A DNA stretch of 52,359 nucleotides from positions 1-52,359 of the forward strand of contig CAMCFN010000026.1 in assembly GCA_945874145.1 (NCBI GenBank), read 5' to 3'. Every line of letters begins with the position of its first letter. The first letter of the stretch is position 1. A program made the translations under genes and the position numbers. The notes under the pieces were generated by a model. That model worked only from the letters and a program-made list of their open reading frames with translations. It was not told the DNA's origin and made no database searches. This document shows positions 17,343-25,187 of the stretch, piece after piece. This DNA comes from Akkermansia muciniphila (lineage in GTDB: Bacteria; Verrucomicrobiota; Verrucomicrobiia; Limisphaerales; SXTU01).

Positions 17343-18545
17343 ATGCATCGCCGCCATTTTCTCTGCTTTGCCACTGTTTCGTTTGCCGCCGTCGCTCTGT
17401 CCGCCGCCCAGCCGGACGCCGCCAAAGCCAAGGCCATTCCCGCCCGGATGCAGGAATTCGTGGACCGGCAGGTCGTCGCCGGAGCGGTCACCCTCGTGGC
17501 GCAGGGCGGCAAAGTCGTCGCCTTGGATGCTGTCGGCTACTCGGACCTCAAGACCAAGCGGCCGATGCGCACGGATGATCTCTTCTGGATCGCCTCGATG
17601 ACCAAGCCCATCACCGGCGTGGCGGTGCTGATGCTGCAGGACGAGGGCAAGCTCTCCGTGGATGACGCGGTGGAAAAATTCCTGCCGGAATTCAAGGGCC
17701 AGATGCTGCTCGCCACCAAGACGCCCGACGCCACCGTGCTCAAGAAACCCGGCCGCCGCATCACCCTGCGCGACCTGCTCACCCACACCGCCGGACTGAA
17801 CAGCGACGTGCCGGAAACCGGCCGTGACCTGATGCTGGGCGAGCGCACCCTGGCCTACGCCCTCCAGCCGCTGTCCTTCGAGCCCGGCAGCAAATGGCAA
17901 TACAGCAACCCTGGCATCAACACGCTCGGCCGGATTGTCGAAGTCGTCTCTGGTCAGAACTTCGCGGACTTTCTTGCCACCCGACTCTTTCAGCCGTTGG
18001 GCATGAAGGATACCACCTTCTGGCCCAGCGAAGGTCAGGCCCGCCGCGTGGCCAAATCCTACCAGCCTGGACCTGACAACAAGGGCCTTGCCGAGGTGGA
18101 CAACTACTTCCTCAAGGGCCTGCCCCTCACCGCCCGTTGGCGCACGGCCATTCCGGCCGGCGGGCTATACTCCACGGCCGGCGACATCGCGAAGTTTTAC
18201 CAGATGATGCTCAGCGGCGGCACCGCCCACGGCAAACGCTTCCTCTCCGCCACCGCTCATCAGCAGCTTACCAGCACGCAAACCGGCGACATCAAGACCG
18301 GCTTCACCGAGGGCTTGAGCTGGGGCTTTGGCTTCCAGGTGGTCAAGCAGCCCACTGGTGTCACGGCCATGCTGGCGCCCGGCACCTACGGCCACGGCGG
18401 CGCCTACGGCACGCAGAGCTGGGCGGACCCGAAGACCGGCACGATTTACATCCTCATGATCCAACGCGCCCGCATGCAGAACGGCGACGCCTCCGACATT
18501 CGCAAGGCGTTCCAAGAGACCGCCTCCGCAACTTGGGTGCGTTGA
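17343..18545 (+). CDS. Serine hydrolase, class C beta-lactamase-like fold
   Basis: A 400-residue exported protein of the beta-lactamase/penicillin-binding protein family (esterase or peptidase type). A signal peptide (MHRRHFLCFATVSFAAVALS, ending near ALSAAQ) precedes the enzyme. The catalytic Ser85-x-x-Lys88 is in ASMTK, the Tyr motif YSN in WQYSNPGIN, and the third box is GHGGAYG. Such genes are abundant in Verrucomicrobia and mostly lack proven substrates; a true beta-lactamase is unlikely from context. The next gene, a ThuA-like protein, is on the same strand 41 bp later. Confidence 0.88.
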   Translation: MHRRHFLCFATVSFAAVALSAAQPDAAKAKAIPARMQEFVDRQVVAGAVTLVAQGGKVVALDAVGYSDLKTKRPMRTDDLFWIASMTKPITGVAVLMLQDEGKLSVDDAVEKFLPEFKGQMLLATKTPDATVLKKPGRRITLRDLLTHTAGLNSDVPETGRDLMLGERTLAYALQPLSFEPGSKWQYSNPGINTLGRIVEVVSGQNFADFLATRLFQPLGMKDTTFWPSEGQARRVAKSYQPGPDNKGLAEVDNYFLKGLPLTARWRTAIPAGGLYSTAGDIAKFYQMMLSGGTAHGKRFLSATAHQQLTSTQTGDIKTGFTEGLSWGFGFQVVKQPTGVTAMLAPGTYGHGGAYGTQSWADPKTGTIYILMIQRARMQNGDASDIRKAFQETASATWVR

Positions 18546-18586
18546 TCGGGCGGCATCCGCGATTTTTCAGCTCACCAATCTGTCCC

Positions 18587-19381
18587 ATGAAACTCAACCG
18601 CCTCATCCACCGCTTCACAATCACCCTCTTGCTTGCCTTCGCCAGTCGGGCCAGCGCCGCCGACACCAAGCCGCTGCGCGTGCTCATGGTCACGGGCGGT
18701 TGCTGCCATGACTACGAGCAGCAGAAAAAGATTCTTTCCCAGGGCATCTCCGCCCGCGCGAATGTCGCGTGGACCATTGTCCACGAAGGCGGCGATTCCC
18801 GGACGCATCAAGTCAGTCTTTACGCCAAGGACGACTGGGCCAAGGGCTTCGATGTCATCGTCCACAACGAGTGCTTCGGCCAGGTGACGGATGTTGCGTT
18901 CGTCGAGCGCATCGCCAAGGCGCACGCGGACGGCGTGCCGGCGGTGATGCTCCATTGCTCCACCCACAGCTATCGTGTCGCCGCCACCGACGAGTGGCGC
19001 AAGGCCATCGGCCAGACCTCGATGAGCCACGAGAAGAACCGCGACCTCTTCGTGAAGAACCTCAAGCCCGAACACCCGGTGATGAAGGGTTTCCCCAAGG
19101 AGTGGACCAGCCCCAAGGACGAACTCTACAAGAACGAGAAAGTCTGGCCGAACACCATCCCGCTCGCGCAGGCCTACGGCGAGGACACGAAGAAGGACCA
19201 CATGGTCATCTGGGTGAACCAGCACGGCAAAGGCAAGGTCTTCGGCACCACGCTGGGCCACGGCAACCACACCATGGCCGACCCGGTGTATCTGGACCTC
19301 GTCACGCGCGGCCTGCTCTGGGCCTGTGGCAAGCTGGGCGACGACGGCAAGCCCAAGTCTGGCTTTGGTCCGGTGAAGTAG
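18587..19381 (+). CDS. ThuA-like domain protein, exported
   Basis: A 264-residue protein with a signal peptide (cleavage expected after SRASA) and a ThuA-like, glutamine-amidotransferase-like fold. Features are the opening strand LRVLMVTGGCCHDY, the VIVHNECFG segment and the end of the domain GKGKVFGTTLGHGNHT. ThuA proteins are linked to trehalose use in rhizobia, but in Verrucomicrobia and Planctomycetes many exported homologues occur with unknown sugar-related roles. It probably forms a unit with the serine hydrolase upstream. The family call is good; the substrate is not known. Confidence 0.85.
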   Translation: MKLNRLIHRFTITLLLAFASRASAADTKPLRVLMVTGGCCHDYEQQKKILSQGISARANVAWTIVHEGGDSRTHQVSLYAKDDWAKGFDVIVHNECFGQVTDVAFVERIAKAHADGVPAVMLHCSTHSYRVAATDEWRKAIGQTSMSHEKNRDLFVKNLKPEHPVMKGFPKEWTSPKDELYKNEKVWPNTIPLAQAYGEDTKKDHMVIWVNQHGKGKVFGTTLGHGNHTMADPVYLDLVTRGLLWACGKLGDDGKPKSGFGPVK

Positions 19382-19464
19382 TAGCGTCCGGGGCGCGAAA
19401 TTCTTGTTTCGGACCGCCATGGGTTTCGGCATGTTTTTGCCCAACCCACACCCGAAGCACGCGC

Positions 19465-20361
19465 ATGAAGCCCCCTTCACGGACGCCCCGTTGGCGGAAG
19501 GATTCCAGCCCGAAGAGAACCGCCTTCACCCTGCTGGAACTGCTGGTCGTCATCGCCATCATCGGCGTGCTGGTGAGCCTGTTGTTGCCCAGTTTAAGTC
19601 GCGTAAAAATCCGCGCGCGCGACGCGCAATGCTTGAGCAACTACAAGCAGATTGGCCTCTCGTTCAAATACTTCGTGGACGAACATGGCAGCTTCCCGCC
19701 GAACCGCGTCCGCGAGCTTGATCCGACCTCCCAGACGTGGATCGTGAAGTCCGTCACCGCGACCATCGGCGGGGTGAACCCGGCCCCATTCCCTTACAAT
19801 GCTCAGTATTGTCAGGCTACCAATCGCCCCCTCTTCAGCTACCAGGGCAACCCGCGCATCTTCCAGTGCCCGATGGACAAAGGCCATCGCGGAGACATTG
19901 ATTGGCCACTCCCCACCAACTTCAGCGTCAAGCCCTCTGCATGGGAGCAAGCAGGCTGTAGCTACCGTTACAACGCTCGCTTGGAAGGGCCAAGGGATCC
20001 CAGCCGCTCCCCTCCCTTGCCACCGCTGACCCTGTTGAGTAACAGCGGCACCATCGCCCGCAAGCTCGAATCGTGGGTCATCCAGCCCGAACGCTATATC
20101 TTGATGCACGAACCGCCGGCCGCCCCGCTCTCCAAACGCATCTCCCTGACGCGAGCAATCCCGTTCTGGACACAGTGGCACCGCAACCGCGGGCGGATTG
20201 ATTTTCGCGATCCCACCATCGCGCCCACCATGTTCGTTTCGCCCATTCTCTTCGTGGATGGCCACGCAGCGGTCCACGACTTTTCCCAATCCGTGATGCG
20301 CGACCCTTATTACCCTTACGAAGAAACCAAAGACTGGATCTGGTATCAGCCGCGCCAGTAG
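19465..20361 (+). CDS. Prepilin-type N-terminal cleavage/methylation domain protein
   Basis: A 298-residue third prepilin-like protein. A positively charged leader (MKPPSRTPRWRKDSSPKR) precedes the cleavage and helix segment [18 protein letters not shown], with Ala in place of the usual Gly before FTLLEL. The CLSNYKQIGLSFKYFVDEHG block and the C-terminal FVDGHAAVHDFSQSV match its two relatives at 14-16 kb. The start at 19465 gives the normal short charged leader. It is followed 20 bp later by a small membrane protein. Confidence 0.87.
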   Translation: MKPPSRTPRWRKDSSPKRTAFTLLELLVVIAIIGVLVSLLLPSLSRVKIRARDAQCLSNYKQIGLSFKYFVDEHGSFPPNRVRELDPTSQTWIVKSVTATIGGVNPAPFPYNAQYCQATNRPLFSYQGNPRIFQCPMDKGHRGDIDWPLPTNFSVKPSAWEQAGCSYRYNARLEGPRDPSRSPPLPPLTLLSNSGTIARKLESWVIQPERYILMHEPPAAPLSKRISLTRAIPFWTQWHRNRGRIDFRDPTIAPTMFVSPILFVDGHAAVHDFSQSVMRDPYYPYEETKDWIWYQPRQ

Positions 20362-20381
20362 TCCATTTGCCCGCCCGCACC

Positions 20382-20966
20382 ATGTCCTCACCCGCCCCGC
20401 TCCTGCGCCAAATTGGCCTCGGCCTCTTTCCCGTCTTCGCCCGGAATCTCGCCCAAGCCCTGTCCGCCGCCGGCATCGCTCCGCGGGACACTGCGACCAC
20501 TTGCGCCACGCATCTGTCCGCCAAATGTGTCATCTGCGATGCACGGGTGGATGGCCGGGAGCTGGCCGCCTTGATCCAGGGTGAAGAACTGCCCGCGACC
20601 AGCCCGCTCAAACGCCTGCCCCAAGGTTACTGCGTGAACGAAGGCTGCAAGTCGAGCTACTACGAGTTCACCTTTCTGCCCCATCCGCTCGTGGACTGGA
20701 GCCAGGTCGGCACCGCTGAGACTATTCTCCCCGTCACGCCGCCGGCGGACACGAACTGGCAGGCCGCCGCGCTCCGGGCGGGCTGGCGTCGAGTCGCTGA
20801 CGCCTTCACCTGGCGCTTCGCGGCGGGTTTGGCGGTGCTGCTCGCGCTGTGGATTTGGCGGCAATGGTGGACCGGCGGCAGCATCCCCTTCCTCCGCGAG
20901 GCAAAGTCCTTCTCGAGCGAAGGGAGCGGGGTTGAGCCGGCCGTGATGGACGATGGTGACAAGTGA
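20382..20966 (+). CDS. Hypothetical single-pass membrane protein with two cysteine pairs
   Basis: A 194-residue protein I do not recognise. It has cysteine pairs in KCVICDA and GYCVNEGCKSSYY, spaced about 45 residues apart, which could bind a metal. One clear membrane helix (about 145-165, FAAGLAVLLALWIW) is followed by a short charged tail, so most of the protein is on the N-terminal side. No signal peptide is evident, so the cysteine part would be cytoplasmic if the tail is outside. I start at ATG 20382; a TTG 15 bp upstream is the alternative. It may be co-transcribed with the prepilin-like gene upstream. Confidence 0.6.
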   Translation: MSSPAPLLRQIGLGLFPVFARNLAQALSAAGIAPRDTATTCATHLSAKCVICDARVDGRELAALIQGEELPATSPLKRLPQGYCVNEGCKSSYYEFTFLPHPLVDWSQVGTAETILPVTPPADTNWQAAALRAGWRRVADAFTWRFAAGLAVLLALWIWRQWWTGGSIPFLREAKSFSSEGSGVEPAVMDDGDK

Positions 20967-21020
20967 CGGCCCAGCCCAAGCGCCTTGCCTGTAGCAGCCG
21001 GCTGCGCCCCGCCCGCTTCA

Positions 21021-21049
21021 TTGACACCCCCGCCGCTGGTTCCTACCGT
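21021..21049 (+). promoter_or_regulatory. Sigma70-type promoter of the fumarase genes
   Basis: TTGACA at 21021-21026, a 17-bp spacer and TACCGT at 21044-21049 end only 8 bp before the fumarase alpha start. Transcription from it would give a leaderless or nearly leaderless mRNA. Confidence 0.6.
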
Positions 21050-21057
21050 GCCGCGAA

Positions 21058-21936
21058 ATGAATGCTTTGAAAGACTCGCTGGTTGAACTGATCCGCCGGA
21101 CTTCCGCCGAGCTGCCCGATGACGTGAACCGCGCGCTCGTCACCGCCTTGGAAAACGAGAAGAAGGGCACCATCGCTGCCAGCGCGCTCAAGATCATCGA
21201 GCAGAACATCGAGCTGGCCAAGCGCAAGTCCCAGCCCATCTGCCAGGACACCGGCAGCGTGATCTTCTACGTCGAGTGCCCCGTGGGCTTCGACCAGATC
21301 GCCTGCGAGGAAGCCGCGCGCGAAGCGGTGAAGGCAGCGACGAAGATTGGTTATCTCCGCCAAAATTCCGTGGATTCCCTCACCGGCAAAAACGACGGCA
21401 CGAACCTCGGACCCGGCGCGCCGGCCATCCACTTCCACCAACATCGCTCGCCGGAAATCGCCGTGCGCCTCGTGCTCAAGGGCGGCGGTTGCGAAAACGT
21501 CGGCGCGCAATACTCGCTGCCCGCCGAGAAGCTCCACGCCAACCGCGACCTCGACGGCTGCCGCAAGGTCATCCTCGACGCCGTGCTCCAGGCGCAGGGC
21601 AAGGGCTGCGGGCCGGGCATCCTCGGCGTGTGCATCGGCGGCGACCGCGCGACGGGCTACGAGTTCAGCAAGCAGCAGTTCCTCCGCCTCCTTGACGACC
21701 GCAACCCAAACCCGGAGCTGGACGCGCTGGAACAGGACATCTTGAAGACCGCTAACGAACTCGGCATCGGCCCGATGGGCTTCGGCGGCAAGACGACGTT
21801 GCTCGGCGTGAAAATCTGCGCGGCCAACCGCGTCCCTGCGTCGTTCTTCGTGAGCGTCAGCTACATGTGCTGGGCGTATCGCCGGCAGGGCGTGGTGCTG
21901 GGGGCGGAGGGGAAGATTGAAAAGTGGCTGTATTGA
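21058..21936 (+). CDS. Class I fumarate hydratase, alpha subunit
   Basis: A 292-residue alpha subunit of a two-subunit [4Fe-4S] fumarase or related hydro-lyase (the TtdA/FumA N-terminal family), which reversibly hydrates fumarate to malate. Cys62 in CQDTG is the family cluster ligand; further cysteines at 145 (GGGCEN), 184 (GKGCGP) and 192 could complete the site. The domain ends with the KTTLLGVKI strand. L-tartrate dehydratase is a possible alternative, but fumarase is the common role. The beta subunit lies about 1.2 kb downstream because a toxin-antitoxin module separates the two; normally they are adjacent. Confidence 0.9.
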   Translation: MNALKDSLVELIRRTSAELPDDVNRALVTALENEKKGTIAASALKIIEQNIELAKRKSQPICQDTGSVIFYVECPVGFDQIACEEAAREAVKAATKIGYLRQNSVDSLTGKNDGTNLGPGAPAIHFHQHRSPEIAVRLVLKGGGCENVGAQYSLPAEKLHANRDLDGCRKVILDAVLQAQGKGCGPGILGVCIGGDRATGYEFSKQQFLRLLDDRNPNPELDALEQDILKTANELGIGPMGFGGKTTLLGVKICAANRVPASFFVSVSYMCWAYRRQGVVLGAEGKIEKWLY

Positions 21937-21982
21937 ACCGCCAAGATAAACCCTAATTCATGCCCTTACCATCAAACAGAGG

Positions 21983-22060
21983 CCTTCACCGAAGCCAAGG
22001 TCCGCGCACTCAAAGTCAGCGAAGAGGTGTCCGTTTCGGACATCCTCCTCACCGAGCGCG
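21983..22060 (+). pseudogene. Remnant copy of the fumarase beta-subunit 5' end
   Basis: These 78 bp align without gaps to 23184-23261, the start of the intact beta-subunit gene, with 67 of 78 matching by my count. In that frame it reads FTEAKVRALKVSEEVSVSD, against FTEAQVRALKVGDEVSISG in the intact gene. It lies about 45 bp after the alpha-subunit stop, where the beta gene is expected. It has no usable start in that frame: the nearby ATG at 21960 is out of frame, and the sequence diverges after 22060. The rest of 21937-22163 holds no gene. It marks the left edge of the inserted module. Confidence 0.85.
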
Positions 22061-22163
22061 GGCTAGGCAGGGTGGAGAGTGGTGGTCTTGAACCCCGAAC
22101 AATCTGTTGAGTCGGGGCGCCTGGAAGCAGGGGTTGCCCGGGAACAACTCGGACGGTAGCGTG

Positions 22164-22400
22164 ATGGCGGTTATGGCAGATCAAACGAAGCGCATCGAGC
22201 AACTGGAAACCCAGTTTCCCGCCGTCTCCGGTTCGGCCTTCGCGACGGCGCGCGAACAAGTCCTCGCTTCCGGGCAAAGTGTGCTGCAATCCGATCAGGG
22301 CTGTCTTTACGAGGTGTTCCCGGATGGGCGGCGTGTTCTGATCAAGCAGCTTGCCCCACCCACCCATGCCGTAGCCGGCAGCAAGCTCCCCATCCGGTGA
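22164..22400 (+). CDS. Probable antitoxin of a zeta-type module
   Basis: A short protein of 75-78 residues (ATG at 22164 or 22173) with a charged helical start (MADQTKRIEQLETQF) and a compact end with the segment LYEVFPDGRRVLIKQLAPP. It overlaps the toxin start by 4 bp (GTGA), the usual coupling of an antitoxin with its toxin. I cannot name an antitoxin family for it, so the role rests on context. A longer frame from TTG 22107 is open but unsupported. Confidence 0.6.
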   Translation: MAVMADQTKRIEQLETQFPAVSGSAFATAREQVLASGQSVLQSDQGCLYEVFPDGRRVLIKQLAPPTHAVAGSKLPIR

Positions 22401-23163
22401 GCGCGGCCTTGGCACGCCTTCGGATGTTCGCTGGGCCGAATGGTTCCGGCAAAAGCACGCTCAAGTCCCATCTGCCGAATGAATTGCTCGGGGTTTATTT
22501 GAACGCCGATGAAATCGAGCAGACCATTCGCACCCACGGTTTGCTCGACTTTGCCGCCTTCGGTGTGACGGCGACGGCGGATGAAACGCGGTCGTTCTTT
22601 CAGGGTTCTTCGTTTTTGGCCGCTGCCGGAATGAGCAAAGCCGTCAAACAACTCCGCTTCACTGAGAGCCGATTGGACTTCGCGAACGTGGCGGTGAATT
22701 CCTACTTCGCATCCGTCGCGGTTGATTTCCTCCGGCGCAAACTTCTGGAGCGCAAAATCTCTTTCACATTCGAGACGGTGATGTCGCATCCCAGCAAGTT
22801 GGCGTTGCTCGCCGAGGCGCAGCAGTCGGGCTATCGGACGTATTTGTATTTCGTGGCCACCGACGATCCGGCCATCAACATCTCCCGCGTGCGCAACCGG
22901 GTCCGGTTGGGCGGACACGACGTGCCGGAAGACCGGATCGTGACCCGCTACCATCGGTCGCTGGAACTATTGCTGGAAGCCATTCGGCACACGAACCGCG
23001 CCTATGTGTTCGACAACTCCGGCGATAACAAGGCCGGGCCCACACATGGCTCGCAGAAATCATGGATGGCCAGGTGCTCGAACTGAAATCCAACCAGATT
23101 CCCGCTTGGTTTCAGCGAGCGGTTCTGGACAAAATTGCCCCGCACAACACTGGCATACTCTAA
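22397..23163 (+). pseudogene. Zeta-toxin-family kinase, probably frameshifted near its end
   Basis: The protein opens with the Walker A motif GPNGSGKST and continues with LGVYLNADEIE and a mid-domain FETVMSHPSK segment, the layout of zeta toxins and related small P-loop kinases, which phosphorylate UDP-N-acetylglucosamine or nucleotide-like targets. GTG at 22397 overlaps the antitoxin stop. As read, the frame stops at 23086 (229 residues) after KAGPTHGSQK. But one frame over, the sequence continues TWLAEIMDGQVLELKSNQ and IPAWFQRAVLDKIA to a stop at 23161-23163, two bases before the fumarase beta ATG, and this is the expected family C-terminus. A single lost base around 23025-23046, in the GGCCGGGCCC run, explains it: either a true mutation or a sequencing error. 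Confidence 0.7.
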
Positions 23164-23164
23164 C

Positions 23165-23740
23165 ATGACCTCCCTCACCTTCCCCTTCACCGAAGCCCAG
23201 GTTCGCGCGCTCAAAGTCGGCGACGAGGTGTCCATCTCGGGCATCGTCTTCACCGGGCGCGACGCGGTGCACAAATACCTGCACGAGGGCGGCGCGCTGC
23301 CACCGGGTGTCTCGCTCCGCGACGGCATCATCTACCACTGCGGGCCGGTGATGATGAAACAGCCCGATGGCTCCTACAAATGCACTGCGGCTGGCCCCAC
23401 CACTTCCATCCGCGAGGAACCGTATCAGTGGCAGATCATCCGCGACTTCGGCGTGCGCGGCGTCATCGGCAAGGGCGGCATGGGCGACAAGACGCTCGCC
23501 GCCTGCAAGGAGCACGGCTGCGTGTATCTGCACGCCATCGGTGGCGCTGCGCAGGTGCTGGCCGAGTGCGTGAAGAAGGTGCGCAACGTGTATTTAGCCG
23601 AGGAGTTCGGATCACCCGAGGCCATCTGGGAACTGGAAATCGAGAACTTCCCTGCGGTCGTCACGATTGATGCGCACGGCAACTCGCTGCACAAGGAAGT
23701 CTTGGCGCACAGTCAGGCGGAACTGGCGAAGCGGCTTTGA
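23165..23740 (+). CDS. Class I fumarate hydratase, beta subunit
   Basis: A 191-residue beta subunit of the class I hydro-lyases (TtdB/FumA C-terminal family), partner of the alpha subunit at 21.1 kb. Motifs are VSISGIVFTGRD, HCGPVM, TAAGPTTS and IGKGGMG. The start at 23165 (MTSLTFPFTEAQ) comes two bases after the frame-corrected toxin stop, so it now depends on read-through from the module or on a promoter inside it. A degraded duplicate of its first 80 bp lies at 21983-22060. The gene itself is intact. Confidence 0.92.
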   Translation: MTSLTFPFTEAQVRALKVGDEVSISGIVFTGRDAVHKYLHEGGALPPGVSLRDGIIYHCGPVMMKQPDGSYKCTAAGPTTSIREEPYQWQIIRDFGVRGVIGKGGMGDKTLAACKEHGCVYLHAIGGAAQVLAECVKKVRNVYLAEEFGSPEAIWELEIENFPAVVTIDAHGNSLHKEVLAHSQAELAKRL

Positions 23741-23755
23741 CCCGGCGGCGGCCTG

Positions 23756-24793
23756 CTAAAACTTTCGGCGCGGGGCTTCCAGCTTGATGGGGGCGGCCGT
23801 GGGTCGGGCCGTGGTGGTGGGCTGCATGACCGTCTCTGGCCCACCGTAGTTCAACGGGTTCTTTGCGTCGAAGCCATCCTGTCCTCCGAGGGCTCCGAGG
23901 TTCGCGGGTCCGCGCGTTGCCGGTCCCAAACTGGCCCCCGCCCCGCTGCGTTGGAGGTCGTTCACCGGGAAACCGCTTGGGCGGGCCAGGCCACTGGCGG
24001 AACCGGTCAACGGAGTGCCGCCGCTGGTGGTGGTTTGCGCCCAGGGGTTGTTGAAGTTGCGCTGGAAGGTTTCCATGCTGGCGGCGTTTTCGCGCTGGCG
24101 TTCCCGTTCCCGGGCTTCGGTCGCCATGCGGCCAAAAGAGCCGCTGCGCGCCGGGCCGGTGCTGAAGAGCCCATTGGCTTCGGAGCCGGGGGACGATCCG
24201 GTTTGGCGGGTGTCCAAGACGTTGCGTCCATCAGTGGATTTGCCAGCCAGGCTGTTCTCCTGTGCGTCGCGGGAGTTATCCTGATTACGCGTGCTACGGT
24301 CGCGGCGTTCTTTGTCGGAAGGGGCTTCTTGCTTCAGTTTGCCGCTTGGGTCGGTGGCAGCATCGGGCTTTTCCAGGAACCGGGTCGCGGCCGACTTGAG
24401 GTCGTCGTCACGCAAGAGCGGGTTACGATTGGCTTCGTCCTGCCGTTCAGCCTGTTTGAGAATGGCCTCGGGGGATTGCAGCAGCCAGTTGCGCTTTTGA
24501 TCCTGCGCCTCCATTTGCCGGCGGGTGAGGCCGGTGGTGGGGGTCATCGCCTGTGTGGGCGGCATGAACGCGTCCATCGGCAGTTCGGCCCGGAAACCTG
24601 ACTTGTTGCCGGACCGGGCTTCGGTGGGCAGCAAGGGTTCGCGCCGGTCGAACTCCTGCGTGGTGGCCGGCCCGGTCCGGCGCGAGAAACGAATCGGCTC
24701 CGCTGTCACGGCCACCGGCCAGAGGCCGGCGAGCGCGAGGGCCAGCAGCATGGCTGGCCGGGGGCGGGGGCAAATGCGGCGGATCAAGTGCAT
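23756..24793 (-). CDS. Hypothetical exported protein, low complexity
   Basis: A 345-residue predicted exported protein I do not recognise. A signal peptide (about residues 1-31, ending near VAVTAEP) is followed by a hydrophilic sequence rich in Arg, Gln, Asn, Thr, Gly and Pro. It has a charged middle (about 110-190) and a Gly/Pro/Thr-rich C-terminal third that looks disordered. No membrane segments or enzyme motifs are visible. It is convergent with the fumarase beta gene (15 bp between stops) and divergent from the chemosensory operon. A structural or envelope role is possible but unsupported. Confidence 0.65.
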   Translation of the reverse strand: MHLIRRICPRPRPAMLLALALAGLWPVAVTAEPIRFSRRTGPATTQEFDRREPLLPTEARSGNKSGFRAELPMDAFMPPTQAMTPTTGLTRRQMEAQDQKRNWLLQSPEAILKQAERQDEANRNPLLRDDDLKSAATRFLEKPDAATDPSGKLKQEAPSDKERRDRSTRNQDNSRDAQENSLAGKSTDGRNVLDTRQTGSSPGSEANGLFSTGPARSGSFGRMATEARERERQRENAASMETFQRNFNNPWAQTTTSGGTPLTGSASGLARPSGFPVNDLQRSGAGASLGPATRGPANLGALGGQDGFDAKNPLNYGGPETVMQPTTTARPTAAPIKLEAPRRKF

Positions 24794-24870
24794 GAGCCTT
24801 CATAGTCCAAGCCAGTGGCCGGGTCAAAGTGGAATGCACGCGCTGGCGTCAGGTGGTTCCTCCATCGGAG

Positions 24871-24972
24871 GGGCACGGCGTTTACGCCGCTTCACTGTCC
24901 GCAAGTTCACATGTCAATCGTGGCGCCGGGGTCGGCTCGGACGGCGAAGCGGCCTGAAGGTCACGCCCTGGG
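24871..24972 (+). repeat. Dispersed intergenic repeat, full copy
   Basis: CGTTTACGCCGCTTCAC (24879-24895), then 50 bp later GAAGCGGCCTGAAGG (from 24945), in the same arrangement as at 7125-7220. The whole gap 24794-25187 before the first chemoreceptor holds no gene; I see only this repeat and no convincing promoter. Confidence 0.65.
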
Positions 24973-25187
24973 CGTCCGGCCGCGCTCGCCGCCGGTCCTT
25001 GCGCCGACAATGAACTTGTGTCCGAAGGTTGTTGGACTACGCTCGCCGGACAGAAATCCTGCCGTGTTCCGGCGTGGTTCAGCCCTGTGGTGCCATTGAT
25101 TCCAACGCATTCAGCCTTGCTGCCTTCATCGTTGGCGGCATGCCCGGGCAGTCGGCCGGGGGAGATTGGCTGGCGTCTCCGCGCCAC

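Noticed and set aside
17343..18545. A beta-lactamase resistance gene
   Set aside because: The SxxK/YxN/HGG boxes place it in the broad serine hydrolase family, but nothing indicates antibiotic hydrolysis and such genes are common housekeeping or export proteins in this phylum.
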